Shown here: positions 17,447 through 25,574 of the stretch, in pieces
Numbering within the stretch: the first letter of the stretch is position 1
Layout: every line of letters starts with the position of its first letter
DNA from: Oligoflexus tunisiensis
GTDB lineage: Bacteria; Bdellovibrionota_B; Oligoflexia; Oligoflexales; Oligoflexaceae
Direction of reading: 5' to 3'
Length of the DNA: 64,000 bases
Assembly: GCF_001748245.1 (NCBI RefSeq)
Contig: NZ_BDFO01000001.1
Coordinates: 2,093,345 to 2,157,344 of the forward strand
Notes under the pieces: generated by a model
Seen by the model: the letters and a program-made list of their open reading frames with translations, nothing else
Told to the model about the DNA's origin: nothing
Databases searched by the model: none
Position numbers and translations under genes: made by a program

Positions 17447-18766
17447 TTAGGCGCGAACGATGGCTTCAAATTCCCGCTCAAAAGGATGACCCAAAACGAG
17501 CCGCTGCGACAAATCATCCAGGCGGGCGGCGCCGGTGGCCATCAAGGTAACCTTCAATCCCTGACGCAGGGATTCCAAGAGCGCGAGCGGCGCCTCTTCA
17601 CTCTCCAGCGCAGCGCGTAAAAGTGGCAATCCAATCCCGACCAGGCGCGCTCCCAGAGCGACAGCTTTCGCCACGGTGATGCCATCGCGAACGCCTCCGG
17701 TGGCGATCAAGGGCAGTTCAGGAAAGGCCTTATGCACGACGGCCAGGCTATAGGCCGTGGGGATGCCCCAGTCGCGGAAACCCGCCCCAAGATCCTGGGA
17801 AAGAGCGCTGCGGCTGCGCAGACCTTCGATATGCGACCAGGATGTGCCGCCTTTGCCGCCGATATCGACGGCGCTGAAACCCATTTGCTTCAGGCGACGC
17901 ACGGTGTCCGGGGCCATGCCGCAGCCCACTTCCTTGGCAATGACGGGCACCGGCAAATGTTTGCAAATCCGTTCCAGACCATGCAAAAGGCCCGAGAATC
18001 GCCGGTCACCTTCCACCTGCACGAGCTCCTGCACCAGATTGAAATGAATGGCCAGGGCATCGGCATCGATCATCTCCACAGCCCTTTGACAAATCTCGAG
18101 CGCATCCGCTCCGGTGAGCTGGGACATTCCGATATTGCCGATCAGGAAAAGACCGGGAGCGTGCGGTTTGACTTTGAAAATCGGGGCGTATTCCGGGTTA
18201 TCGAGGGCAATGCGTTGCGAGCCCACACCCATCGGAATATTCATGCGGGCCGCGGCCTGAGCCAGACGACGGTTGATTTCCGTGCCCTTGCTAATGCCTC
18301 CGGTCATGCCCGTGATCAGGAGCGGCGCGCTGAAGGTGCGACCGAGAAATTCGCGATTGAGATCCAGAGCGGACTCGTCCATCCGGGGCAGCGCTTCGGG
18401 TATAAAATGGAGACGGCTGAAGCCGGTGAATCGATCACTGGCCTCAACATCCTTATTGCGGCAGATTTCGATATGCTGATCCTTGCGAAGCTGACCGATC
18501 ATATCAAGAAGACGCGGCTGGTCCTGCGCCTCGACCACAAAGACCCAGTCAGCAGCGGTCGGCGTGCACGCTCCGTGAAGGGTAAAGGTCGGCCCCTCGT
18601 TCAGGCGGACCGTGATCGCCGTAAGATGAGCGCCATCGCGGCTGCCAGCAGCAGGCTGCAGCAGAAGGCGGTCGAGACCCAGAGCCTGGACAAATCCAGC
18701 ACTTCCCTGCTCCGACAGCCATGGCAGGGCGGGTTCGAGTTTGATAAGATCAGGTGTCCTGGACAA
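17447..18766 (-). CDS. fni: Isopentenyl-diphosphate delta-isomerase type 2 with an N-terminal extension
   Basis: An FMN-dependent IPP isomerase that interconverts IPP and DMAPP. The family part starts near residue 90 with RKDQHIEICRNKDVEAS and contains APLLITGMTGG, MGVGSQR, AKEVGCGMAP, VDIGGKGGTSW and the C-terminal ATGGVRDG phosphate-binding segment. I take a TTG start at 18766 because GGAGG lies six bases upstream, giving 439 residues. The usual family length is about 350, so about 88 residues are extra at the N-terminus. The first in-family Met (18502) has no ribosome site. The extension has no known domain. It is the first gene of the mevalonate run. Confidence 0.88.
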   Translation of the reverse strand: MSRTPDLIKLEPALPWLSEQGSAGFVQALGLDRLLLQPAAGSRDGAHLTAITVRLNEGPTFTLHGACTPTAADWVFVVEAQDQPRLLDMIGQLRKDQHIEICRNKDVEASDRFTGFSRLHFIPEALPRMDESALDLNREFLGRTFSAPLLITGMTGGISKGTEINRRLAQAAARMNIPMGVGSQRIALDNPEYAPIFKVKPHAPGLFLIGNIGMSQLTGADALEICQRAVEMIDADALAIHFNLVQELVQVEGDRRFSGLLHGLERICKHLPVPVIAKEVGCGMAPDTVRRLKQMGFSAVDIGGKGGTSWSHIEGLRSRSALSQDLGAGFRDWGIPTAYSLAVVHKAFPELPLIATGGVRDGITVAKAVALGARLVGIGLPLLRAALESEEAPLALLESLRQGLKVTLMATGAARLDDLSQRLVLGHPFEREFEAIVRA

Positions 18767-18772
18767 GCAAGG

Positions 18773-18777
18773 CCTCC
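18773..18777 (-). promoter_or_regulatory. Shine-Dalgarno GGAGG that fixes the TTG start of fni
   Basis: GGAGG on the minus strand, six bases before the TTG at 18766 (spacer CCTTGC). It is the only strong ribosome-binding site near the 5' end of the fni frame, and the reason for accepting the long N-terminus. Confidence 0.65.
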
Positions 18778-18853
18778 ATGAGCAGAGCAGCTGTTTGAAG
18801 GCCTTGTTTATCACAGGATGGTTCCTTAGACAAATCTGGCTTGGAGATTTTGC

Positions 18854-19180
18854 ATGAAAAAGCGAGGTCTGATCGTTTTGGGCGGCTTTTGTTTGACTGC
18901 GGTCGCGTGGGCCGGAACTCACGTAAAGACGGAAACGGTTGAGGAACAGGAAAAATCAGAAGTGAAGGTCTTCTGCTCCAAAGCCTCGGAAAAGGATGCG
19001 GTGGCTTCCTGTCAAAAATGGTTGGAGGCCCAGACCAAAACCCTCGGTCCACGGCTGCTCACGAGTTACTGCAGCGAAGGGGAAATGCAATCGAATAACA
19101 GCGGCTGCCTCTATCGGGCGACCGGTGAACTGAAATATGTGCTGAAGAAATTCAGAACCGAAACAGAAAGAAACCACTGA
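18854..19180 (+). CDS. Small exported protein, unknown function
   Basis: A 108-residue protein with an N-terminal signal peptide (KKRGLIVLGGFCLTAVAWA). The mature part is short and charged with four cysteines (FCSK, SCQKW, YCSE, GCLY), which could form two disulfides in the periplasm. GGAG lies seven bases before the ATG. The stop overlaps the next start by one base (TGATG), so it is co-translated with the SDR gene. Divergent from fni, with about 87 bp between starts. No family recognised. Confidence 0.68.
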   Translation: MKKRGLIVLGGFCLTAVAWAGTHVKTETVEEQEKSEVKVFCSKASEKDAVASCQKWLEAQTKTLGPRLLTSYCSEGEMQSNNSGCLYRATGELKYVLKKFRTETERNH

Positions 19181-20025
19181 TGTCCCGACTGTTGATTGCC
19201 GGCGCCGGTTACGTCGGGCAGGCTCTGGCGGAAAAAGCTCTGGCGGCCGGAACCCACGAAGTCTCGGTCCTGCGCCGCAGCCCCGTGCAGTGGCCGGGGG
19301 TGAAAAGCATTCAGGCGGATCTTCTGCAGCCGGAGTCGCTCACGGTCCTGCGCGATGTCGGGGATATCGTCTACTGTGCGGCAGCCGATGCGGCCGATGA
19401 TGCGAGTTATAAGAAGATTTATCAGGACGGTCTTCGCCATCTGGTGGAGGCTGTTGCGAAGCAGGGCGGTTACCGCCGTCTGATCTATGTTTCCAGTACA
19501 TCCGTCTATGCGGAGTCAAAGGGAGGCTGGGTCGATGAAACGAATCAGAATCTGGCGCAGGCCGGATCTTCACGTTTTATGGTGAGCGGCGAAAAGTGGC
19601 TCATGGAGGGCCGTGGGGATTATTCCATTCTGCGTATGGGCGGTATTTATGGGCCAGGGCGCACCTGGTTTCTGCGCCGCGTAAAAGAAGGGGTCGAACG
19701 GATTTACGCGCAGGGTGGGATCTATAGCAACCGGATTCATCGGGATGATTGTGTCGGCATGATTTTGCATGTGCTGCAGAGCGAGGCGCAACGTCAGGTG
19801 TATAATGGAGTGGATTGTGAGGCCGCCGATCGCAACGAGGTGATCCGCTGGATGGCGCAACAGCTCGGAATGGATCCGGCCACGCTGCAGTCCACCGAGG
19901 ATCGAACGCAGATTCCGGCCCGTGGCAACAAGAGGATCAGCAACCGCAAAATTCTCGATGCGGGCTATCGTTTTCTTTATCCCACCTACCGGGAAGGCTA
20001 TACAGCCCTCCTGCATGAAGTTTGA
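19180..20025 (+). CDS. NAD-dependent epimerase/dehydratase-like SDR protein (YeeZ-like)
   Basis: A 281-residue extended or atypical short-chain dehydrogenase. The Rossmann motif is GAGYVGQAL at residues 7-15, followed by ADLLQPE and the IYVSSTSVYAES segment near 100-110. The catalytic Tyr of SSTSVYAE is present, but the Lys of the usual YxxxK is not at its regular distance. GGIYGPGR and the NRIHRDD region match the YeeZ/YbjT-like family with putative nucleotide-sugar or unknown substrates. Function is not assigned. It is translationally coupled to the small exported protein before it. Confidence 0.82.
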   Translation: MSRLLIAGAGYVGQALAEKALAAGTHEVSVLRRSPVQWPGVKSIQADLLQPESLTVLRDVGDIVYCAAADAADDASYKKIYQDGLRHLVEAVAKQGGYRRLIYVSSTSVYAESKGGWVDETNQNLAQAGSSRFMVSGEKWLMEGRGDYSILRMGGIYGPGRTWFLRRVKEGVERIYAQGGIYSNRIHRDDCVGMILHVLQSEAQRQVYNGVDCEAADRNEVIRWMAQQLGMDPATLQSTEDRTQIPARGNKRISNRKILDAGYRFLYPTYREGYTALLHEV

Positions 20026-20027
20026 AC

Positions 20028-20468
20028 TCAGGGTTGATCAGGTTTTGCGCAGAGGAAGGCGGTGAAGGTGTTGGCCCCCTCTTCGGCGCGAAAGGTCTGG
20101 CGCTTGCTGCAGAATTTGCTGGAATAGATTTCGATGCCGTCATCGATGGCACTCATGATGATTTCATAGTCCTTGTGAGCATCGATTTCGATGGATTCGC
20201 CGGGTTTGTAGTCGGCGCGGCTGTGGGTAATCACCACAGAGTTTGGATCCTTCAGGGAAAGCTCCAGAAAATCGTAGCTGCGCCTCGGCGTAGGCAGGCT
20301 GAGGGAGTTTACGGCAAAAGTGGTCTGCACTGACTTGCCCACGTTGAGATAGTCATCACTGGGCGGACGGGTTGGGGCATTGGCATCCATGATGTCCACC
20401 GTTGCACGGGACGTGCGACAGGCTGCCGTCAAGGTCAGAAGCAGAAACACGAGGCCACGGGTTCTCAT
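20028..20468 (-). CDS. Small lipoprotein, unknown function
   Basis: A 146-residue protein with a lipoprotein signal peptide and lipobox LTAAC (Cys17). The mature part starts with a Thr/Ser-rich linker and continues as a beta-rich domain with two cysteines in FCSKRQTF and FLCAKP. GGAGAG precedes the ATG by seven bases. It converges with the SDR gene. No domain recognised. Confidence 0.68.
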   Translation of the reverse strand: MRTRGLVFLLLTLTAACRTSRATVDIMDANAPTRPPSDDYLNVGKSVQTTFAVNSLSLPTPRRSYDFLELSLKDPNSVVITHSRADYKPGESIEIDAHKDYEIIMSAIDDGIEIYSSKFCSKRQTFRAEEGANTFTAFLCAKPDQP

Positions 20469-20570
20469 GAGGGGTCTCTCCAGGCTTTGCCCCCTATTCT
20501 ATCAGAAAAGTGCTGGCATGAATAATGCAGCCAGAAGCCCAGCGTGCTTGACGCTGTTGAGGAGAGATTT

Positions 20571-20942
20571 ATGGCCGACATTTTTTCCACATTGGGTTTA
20601 AAAGGTGTTCCTGAATTATTCATGCTGAGCACCGAGGATTTGGATCGTTACAAAGGCGAAAAATCCGTGATTGCCATCCTGGCTCCTGATCGGACGCATC
20701 CGGAATTCAAAAACGCGGAGCAAACATTCGCGGCTTTGGAGGATAAGGATGATCTGGTGATCACCATCGAGGATCACCCCGATGGACCCTTGCACGAAAG
20801 ACTACGCTGCGGGCCCAAGGAGTTCTGCTTTGCCCTGATTGACAAGGCGGGCAACACGGTGATGCGCGGGGATCATATCCCCAGCCTGCAGTCGGTGCGT
20901 GAGCACCTGCAGGAGAGGAATATGGGGACCCCAGCGCACTGA
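20571..20942 (+). CDS. Small cytoplasmic protein, unknown function (possibly thioredoxin-like)
   Basis: A 123-residue protein. The start at 20571 is preferred over an upstream ATG at 20544 because GGAGAG lies four bases before it. The strand-helix alternation (SVIAILAPDRTHPEFKNAEQTFAALEDK, then EFCFALIDKAGNTVMRG) recalls DUF4174-like or thioredoxin-fold proteins, in which a final LIDKxG strand is followed by a helix. There is no CxxC pair; the only cysteines are in RCGPKEFC. No signal peptide. It lies between two genes on the other strand. Confidence 0.6.
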   Translation: MADIFSTLGLKGVPELFMLSTEDLDRYKGEKSVIAILAPDRTHPEFKNAEQTFAALEDKDDLVITIEDHPDGPLHERLRCGPKEFCFALIDKAGNTVMRGDHIPSLQSVREHLQERNMGTPAH

Positions 20943-20948
20943 ACGGGA

Positions 20949-22070
20949 TCACCAGCGATAGAGGGCTGCGACCGGCGATGGGGTGGGCATCATATTCTGC
21001 GGGATCAGGTGAGCGTTGCCACCGCGCAGGATCACTTCCTGAGCCAGGTCACACAAAACATCATCGCCGATGGGATCAATATTCTGTTTCAGGTTGATGA
21101 CGCGTCCTGTTCCCCTGTCGAGCCTTCCGTAGAGGGCACGATCCTTGGCGATCAGGATATGATTGACCCGCCCCATGAAAATGGATTCCGCTATCGCTTC
21201 CATGTTGTTGGACGCACGTCCTTTGGCCAGCAGCGCCAGATACTGGTTGGACAGAACAAGCGCCCGACTGTTGAAGTAATCCTCCACAAGAGCCAAGGCC
21301 TTACGATGGAGGACCGCATGGTTGCCCTGACTGTAACGGAAATTAATGCCGTCCTTGAGCAGGTTCGGTATTTTGCAGTTGGTCGCAAACATCCTTCGTA
21401 AATAGGTTGAGCCCACCGTTACCACAGGCCCCGGGCTGGGCTGAATGCGGTTGATCATATCGGTCTGCGCATCCTGAAAGAACGAGTTGAGGCGTGTCGG
21501 GGACTGATAGCTCAGCACCGGATAACGGCTGACTCTTCCGCGTGCAGCATTCCGGCTGAACCTGGCCGTGATCGATCGGAGTTTGCCGCCTTCACCGTCC
21601 GTCATCGTATAAGTCTTGAGTTCCTTGAGACCCGTGGCATCTCCTGAAAACAGCGTCATCGTGGTTTGAGTCAGTGTAATCACATAAAAAATGTTTTGAT
21701 TCTGGATCATCGGCAGAATCGGCTTCAGATGAAAACTGTCGCTCAAGGCCACATGATCCTGGACCGGCAGGGATGTCGGGAAAATGCCGCTCATGCCAAA
21801 GGATCGGAACATGGCCAGGCCTTTGGCCTCATGAGGGATCGCATGGAGATTTCGGGCGGCGGCATGAAGAGGCTGCAGCAACCGTTCGCGGTCCTCGCGG
21901 TTGCAGAGTCTGGAGATGGAACCTCGAATGTGACCAAGCTGTGCATAGAGCCTGGGGTGGATACCGTGATTCAAACCTGTTGGGGATTCCAGGTCCAGAT
22001 AGAGCGAGATACAGGGATACTCTTGTGTCTTCATGAGTTCATGAAAATCAGTCACAGAAAGAAATCGCAT
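20949..22070 (-). CDS. Bacterial eRF1-like protein (baeRF family, probably type 3)
   Basis: A 373-residue protein resembling the bacterial archaeo-eukaryotic release factor-like families. The N-terminal part has CISLYLDLESP near residues 18-28; the middle has GLAMFRSFGMSGIFPTSLP, then NIFYVITLTQTTMTLFSGDATGL (residues ~125-150), the most typical baeRF segment; and the C-terminal third is an alpha/beta domain ending in GNAHLIPQNMMP. Members are thought to act on ribosomes or mRNA surveillance, often linked to stress, but their biochemical role is poorly known. No GGQ motif is seen. The start at 22070 has GGGGG upstream. Confidence 0.62.
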   Translation of the reverse strand: MRFLSVTDFHELMKTQEYPCISLYLDLESPTGLNHGIHPRLYAQLGHIRGSISRLCNREDRERLLQPLHAAARNLHAIPHEAKGLAMFRSFGMSGIFPTSLPVQDHVALSDSFHLKPILPMIQNQNIFYVITLTQTTMTLFSGDATGLKELKTYTMTDGEGGKLRSITARFSRNAARGRVSRYPVLSYQSPTRLNSFFQDAQTDMINRIQPSPGPVVTVGSTYLRRMFATNCKIPNLLKDGINFRYSQGNHAVLHRKALALVEDYFNSRALVLSNQYLALLAKGRASNNMEAIAESIFMGRVNHILIAKDRALYGRLDRGTGRVINLKQNIDPIGDDVLCDLAQEVILRGGNAHLIPQNMMPTPSPVAALYRW

Positions 22071-22248
22071 GTCACCCCCTTCAGTTAAAGAGTTTGCCAA
22101 GGATTAACATTTTTCCCTGGAAAAGGGGACCTTCATAAACTCAAAGGCAGCCATTGATTTTTTATACTGGCCCTTACTGTCCGGAATCACTAGAAGAAAG
22201 CAGTGGATTGTTTCAGATAACGGTCAGTGACAACGAAAGGAGATTCGC

Positions 22249-22713
22249 ATGCTATCGCCTACCATTCACGGAACAATGCCTCCTTTGCATCTCATGCCTC
22301 TGGATACCCACCGTGTGGATCGGTTCTTTGTCCTCTCATTCAATCGATACCGCGGATCTTTGTTCGTTGTGTCACCTGACGAGATTACCTTGGTGGATAA
22401 TTACTACGCGCTGCCAGGACAGACTTTAGGTGCCTATGTACGAGCCATGGAAAACCAGGTTTTTGAAACTGTCAGGAATGTGCGGCCCATTTTGTGTCTC
22501 GCTGCCAAGGAGCAGTTGCGTCAGCGCTTTGAATCCATCAGTCGCATCCTGAGCCTCAAATCCCTGAGTCTGGATCGTTACTATGGGCCTGATGAGCAAA
22601 CGCAGCTCCACCGTTCCATGATGGCTCTGATTCTGCGCAAAGCCGGAGATGGACGGACCGCGACGCCCGGGAAACCTCAAGGTGCAGTGAGAGTGAACGT
22701 TTCCAGAAGCTGA
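22249..22713 (+). CDS. Unknown protein, possible miniature relative of the baeRF protein
   Basis: A 154-residue protein preceded by AAGGAG seven bases before the ATG. Its segment RVDRFFVLSFNRYRGSLFVV (residues ~22-41), followed by ITLVDNYYALPGQTLGAYV and then RPILCLAAKEQLRQRFESI, follows the same strand-strand-LP-helix-strand-helix order as the central part of baeRF proteins. This is a weak eye-level resemblance. It is divergent from the baeRF gene, with about 178 bp between starts, so a shared control region is likely. Its 3' end overlaps the LysR gene end by 37 bp. No other family recognised. Confidence 0.55.
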   Translation: MLSPTIHGTMPPLHLMPLDTHRVDRFFVLSFNRYRGSLFVVSPDEITLVDNYYALPGQTLGAYVRAMENQVFETVRNVRPILCLAAKEQLRQRFESISRILSLKSLSLDRYYGPDEQTQLHRSMMALILRKAGDGRTATPGKPQGAVRVNVSRS

Positions 22714-23567
22714 GCCGCAATGGGATTGACAACGTGCATTTTTACGCCGGTCAACCAGATTTGCTCACGCAGAGCTTCCAGGACACCAATCTCGATGATT
22801 TTACCCTCCTGAACGAGGGGTTCCTCCCCATAGCTCGACATGGCGATCAGGGCATGCCCCGAGGCAGCCAGTCGCTTGTCGAGCTCACTTTCCTGACTTT
22901 CCCCGACGATCCTGGGGCTCAGATTATTCCGTTCAAACAGATGTTCCAGATCATGGCGCAACTTGCTGTGCAGAGTCGGGAACAGGAAAGGTTGTCCATT
23001 GAGTGACTGAGGAAAATTTTCTCGCAGGGCTGCATACCGGGGGGAACCGAACACGGTGACCGGAAGGTCGGCCACGCAGCGGCTGAAAAGCCCGGATTTT
23101 GAGGTCATGGGCGCGTGCGAATTCGTCAGTGCCAGGTGCAGGGCATGAGCCTTCAGGCCGTTGAGCAGTTCCTCGCTGCCGGCCTCCACCACCGAGACAA
23201 AGCAGTCCCCGATCGCATAGGCGGCGATGACCAGCTCGTGGGCCATGGCTTTGGGGATGCTGTCCAGGATGCCGAGATGCAGGCGCAGCGGGCCCGCTTC
23301 CTTGCGATTTTTCACGGCTTCCATCATCTCGGAGCCAATCCGAAAGATTTCCGCTGCGTATTCGTAAACCAGGCGACCCGTACCGGTCAGCATCAGATTC
23401 TGTTTACTGCGATCAAAGAGTTTCTGATCGAAGAGTTCCTCCAGCTGGCGCAACTGAATGCTGAGGGTCGACTGGCTGAGGCGCAGGCGTCGCGCGGCCT
23501 TGGCAATACTGCCTTCGCGGGCGATCACATAGAAATAGTAAAGATGGTGGTAGTTGACCCAGGTCAT
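22677..23567 (-). CDS. LysR-family regulator, NhaR-like
   Basis: A 296-residue transcription factor. The N-terminal HTH covers residues 1-60 (WVNYHHLYYFYVIAREGSIAKAARRL then SQSTLSIQLRQLEE). The NYHHLYYFY opening is characteristic of the NhaR subgroup, which in E. coli activates the Na+/H+ antiporter gene. The C-terminal effector domain extends to the end. It follows the membrane-anchored glutamate-synthase-like gene by only 13 bp on the same strand, so the two are probably one transcript. No antiporter gene is nearby, and the inducer cannot be inferred. Confidence 0.87.
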   Translation of the reverse strand: MTWVNYHHLYYFYVIAREGSIAKAARRLRLSQSTLSIQLRQLEELFDQKLFDRSKQNLMLTGTGRLVYEYAAEIFRIGSEMMEAVKNRKEAGPLRLHLGILDSIPKAMAHELVIAAYAIGDCFVSVVEAGSEELLNGLKAHALHLALTNSHAPMTSKSGLFSRCVADLPVTVFGSPRYAALRENFPQSLNGQPFLFPTLHSKLRHDLEHLFERNNLSPRIVGESQESELDKRLAASGHALIAMSSYGEEPLVQEGKIIEIGVLEALREQIWLTGVKMHVVNPIAAQLLETFTLTAP

Positions 23568-23580
23568 GCCGTTTCACCGT

Positions 23581-25128
23581 TTAACCGAGTGTTCCATTTT
23601 TGGTTCCTGCCAGATCCGGGGATCCGGAAGGGTACAGCGCGACACCATGAATTTCACGGAGGGTTTTGAGTTCTCCGTCGACGGAGCGTTTCGAAATGAT
23701 GTCGGCCGTGATTTCACACAGATGCTGCAGGCCCATGGCTCCCATCATGTGAGCGACCGATTCGAGAGTTTTGCGATGATAGCTGGCCACCCTATAGGAT
23801 TTTTCCGCGGGGACCAGTCCGGCAACCAGATGAGGATCCTGGGTCGCCACTCCTGTGGGGCAGCGATCCGAATCGCACTTGAGCGCCTGGATGCAGCCCA
23901 AAGCCAGCATCATACCGCGCGCTGAGGCGCAGAGATCCGCGCCCAGGGCCAGGGCTCTGACGATATCGAAGCCACTGAAAATCTTTCCGCTGCAGATGAT
24001 GCGGATATGGGACCTGAGCTGATGCTTGACCAGTGCGTTGTGGACCAGAACCAGGGCCTCGGTCAGGGGGAGGCCGACGTGATTGGTAAACTCCACGGGC
24101 GCAGCGCCCGTGCCACCTTCCGCGCCATCAATGGTGATAAAGTCCGGCATGATTCCAGTTCCAACCATTTCGCGGCAGAGCGTTTCAATCTCTTCCTTTT
24201 GGCCCACGCACATTTTGATGCCGATGGGTTTTCCCCTGCTTAAGTTACGGAGTTTGGCGATGAATGCAAGCATTTCCCGGCTTGTGCGGAAGGCCTTGTG
24301 ACGAGGCGGTGAAGCCACATCCAGACCCGGCAGGACCCCTCTGACCTGGGCAATTTCCTGGCTCACTTTTTTCCCTGGTAAAAGCCCGCCCAGGCCGGGT
24401 TTGGCTCCCTGCGAGAGTTTGATTTCGATCATTTTGATTTGCGGGAGGTTGGATGTGCGGCTGAATTTTTCCTCATCAAAGTCGCCTGCGGGCGTGCGGC
24501 ATCCAAAATATCCCGTACCGATTTGCCAAATCAGGTCACCGCCAGGTTTCAAATGAAATTCGCTGATGCCGCCTTCGCCACTATTGTGAGCAAAGTTCCC
24601 CATCGCGGCTCCGGCATTCAGAGCCTCGACCGCGCGGCTGCTGAGGGCGCCATAGCTCATGGCGGAAATGATGAAAATGCTGGAATCATAGGGCTGGCGG
24701 CAGTCCGGGCCGCCGATGATCGTCCGCAGGCTTTTGGCATTGACCTGGGTGGGAAAGAGCGTGTGATGCACGCATTCAAAACCTGGTGCGTACATATCAT
24801 GCTGGGATCCAAAGGGGACGGTATCACGTTGGTTTTTGGCCCGCTGATAGACGAGGGAGCGCTTTTCGCGATTGATGGGCGTTCCATCGATGTTGGATTC
24901 AATGAAGTACTGATTGATTTCGGGACGGATCGATTCGAGAAGATAACGCATATGGCCGATGACGGGGAAGTTGCGACGAATCGTATGCCGGGTCTGCCTC
25001 AAATCGTTGACGGCGACAACCAACAGGAACGTGCAGGGCGTAAACGCCCACCAGATTTCATTCCAAAGGATCATGGCCGCGGCCGTAACCAACGCAAGCG
25101 CAATAACCCAGCGAACCTGAAGACGCAT
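23581..25128 (-). CDS. Membrane-anchored FMN-binding glutamate-synthase-like protein
   Basis: A 515-residue protein of the 'FMN-binding glutamate synthase family', related to the central/FMN domain of GltB. The first ~45 residues form two membrane helices. The FMN barrel follows, with SAMSYGALSSRAVEALNAGA, GEGGISEFH, KLSQGAKPGLGGLLPG, ITIDGAEGGTGAAPVEF, and the segment CIQALKCDSDRCPTGVATQD, whose three cysteines match the 3Fe-4S binding site of GltB. It lacks glutaminase and FAD domains. The true reaction of these stand-alone proteins is unsettled. Start supported by GGAG before the ATG at 25128. Probably co-transcribed with the NhaR-like gene. Confidence 0.85.
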   Translation of the reverse strand: MRLQVRWVIALALVTAAAMILWNEIWWAFTPCTFLLVVAVNDLRQTRHTIRRNFPVIGHMRYLLESIRPEINQYFIESNIDGTPINREKRSLVYQRAKNQRDTVPFGSQHDMYAPGFECVHHTLFPTQVNAKSLRTIIGGPDCRQPYDSSIFIISAMSYGALSSRAVEALNAGAAMGNFAHNSGEGGISEFHLKPGGDLIWQIGTGYFGCRTPAGDFDEEKFSRTSNLPQIKMIEIKLSQGAKPGLGGLLPGKKVSQEIAQVRGVLPGLDVASPPRHKAFRTSREMLAFIAKLRNLSRGKPIGIKMCVGQKEEIETLCREMVGTGIMPDFITIDGAEGGTGAAPVEFTNHVGLPLTEALVLVHNALVKHQLRSHIRIICSGKIFSGFDIVRALALGADLCASARGMMLALGCIQALKCDSDRCPTGVATQDPHLVAGLVPAEKSYRVASYHRKTLESVAHMMGAMGLQHLCEITADIISKRSVDGELKTLREIHGVALYPSGSPDLAGTKNGTLG

Positions 25129-25574
25129 GGATGCTCCATTCAGATATTCAGAAAGTTAATTAAGAAAATGATGGTTGAGGAAGCCCCCAGGCTGCCAGGC
25201 GCACTCCGCGGGGAGAACCTTGCATCCTGGGCTTACGAGCGTGTTGGAACGGTCAGGCGGCCAATACAGGTCAGCGACCCGTTGGCAAAAAGAATGCGGA
25301 CGCAAGCCATGCGCGAGGTTTGCGGGAGAAAATTCAGAATGTTGGAGTACGAGTGCATGGCGGCGTTGAGTGTCCTGAAAATAAAAATCTTATAAACTAT
25401 GGCACAAGTGGGGAGGAAGTCAATAACCGAGCCCGACGGCGCTGCAATGCGACAAATAGCCTATTAAATAAACTGATTAAATATAGTATGTTATGGCCGA
25501 TTAAAACCTAATATTTGACAAAATACGACAAATGTCTGATACGGTGGTAAGATTTAAGGCAGGAGGGCCTGATC
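25129..25574. other. 446-bp intergenic region, AT-rich on its right side
   Basis: No gene seen. The left 250 bp keep the local GC content, but I find no start, ribosome site or domain in any frame. From about 25380 the DNA becomes AT-rich (TATTAAATAAACTGATTAAA) up to the toxin-antitoxin genes, marking an island edge. The octamer CGACAAAT occurs at 25450-25457 and again at 25526-25533, and could be a regulator-binding site. Confidence 0.55.
25515..25543 (+). promoter_or_regulatory. Probable promoter/operator of the Xre-RES operon
   Basis: TTGACA at 25515-25520, a 17-base spacer, then GATACG at 25538-25543. Inside it GACAAAA (25517) and GACAAAT (25527) repeat exactly 10 bases apart, one helical turn, as expected for an antitoxin operator. 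The -10 match is poor. Confidence 0.42.

Noticed and set aside
17732..18781. Antisense frame of 349 codons opposite fni
   Set aside because: The minus strand has clear IPP isomerase motifs and a GGAGG-TTG start.
18767..18922. Longer N-terminus for fni, starting at 18922
   Set aside because: It overlaps the start region of the divergent exported-protein gene (18854) and has no ribosome site; the TTG at 18766 is better supported.
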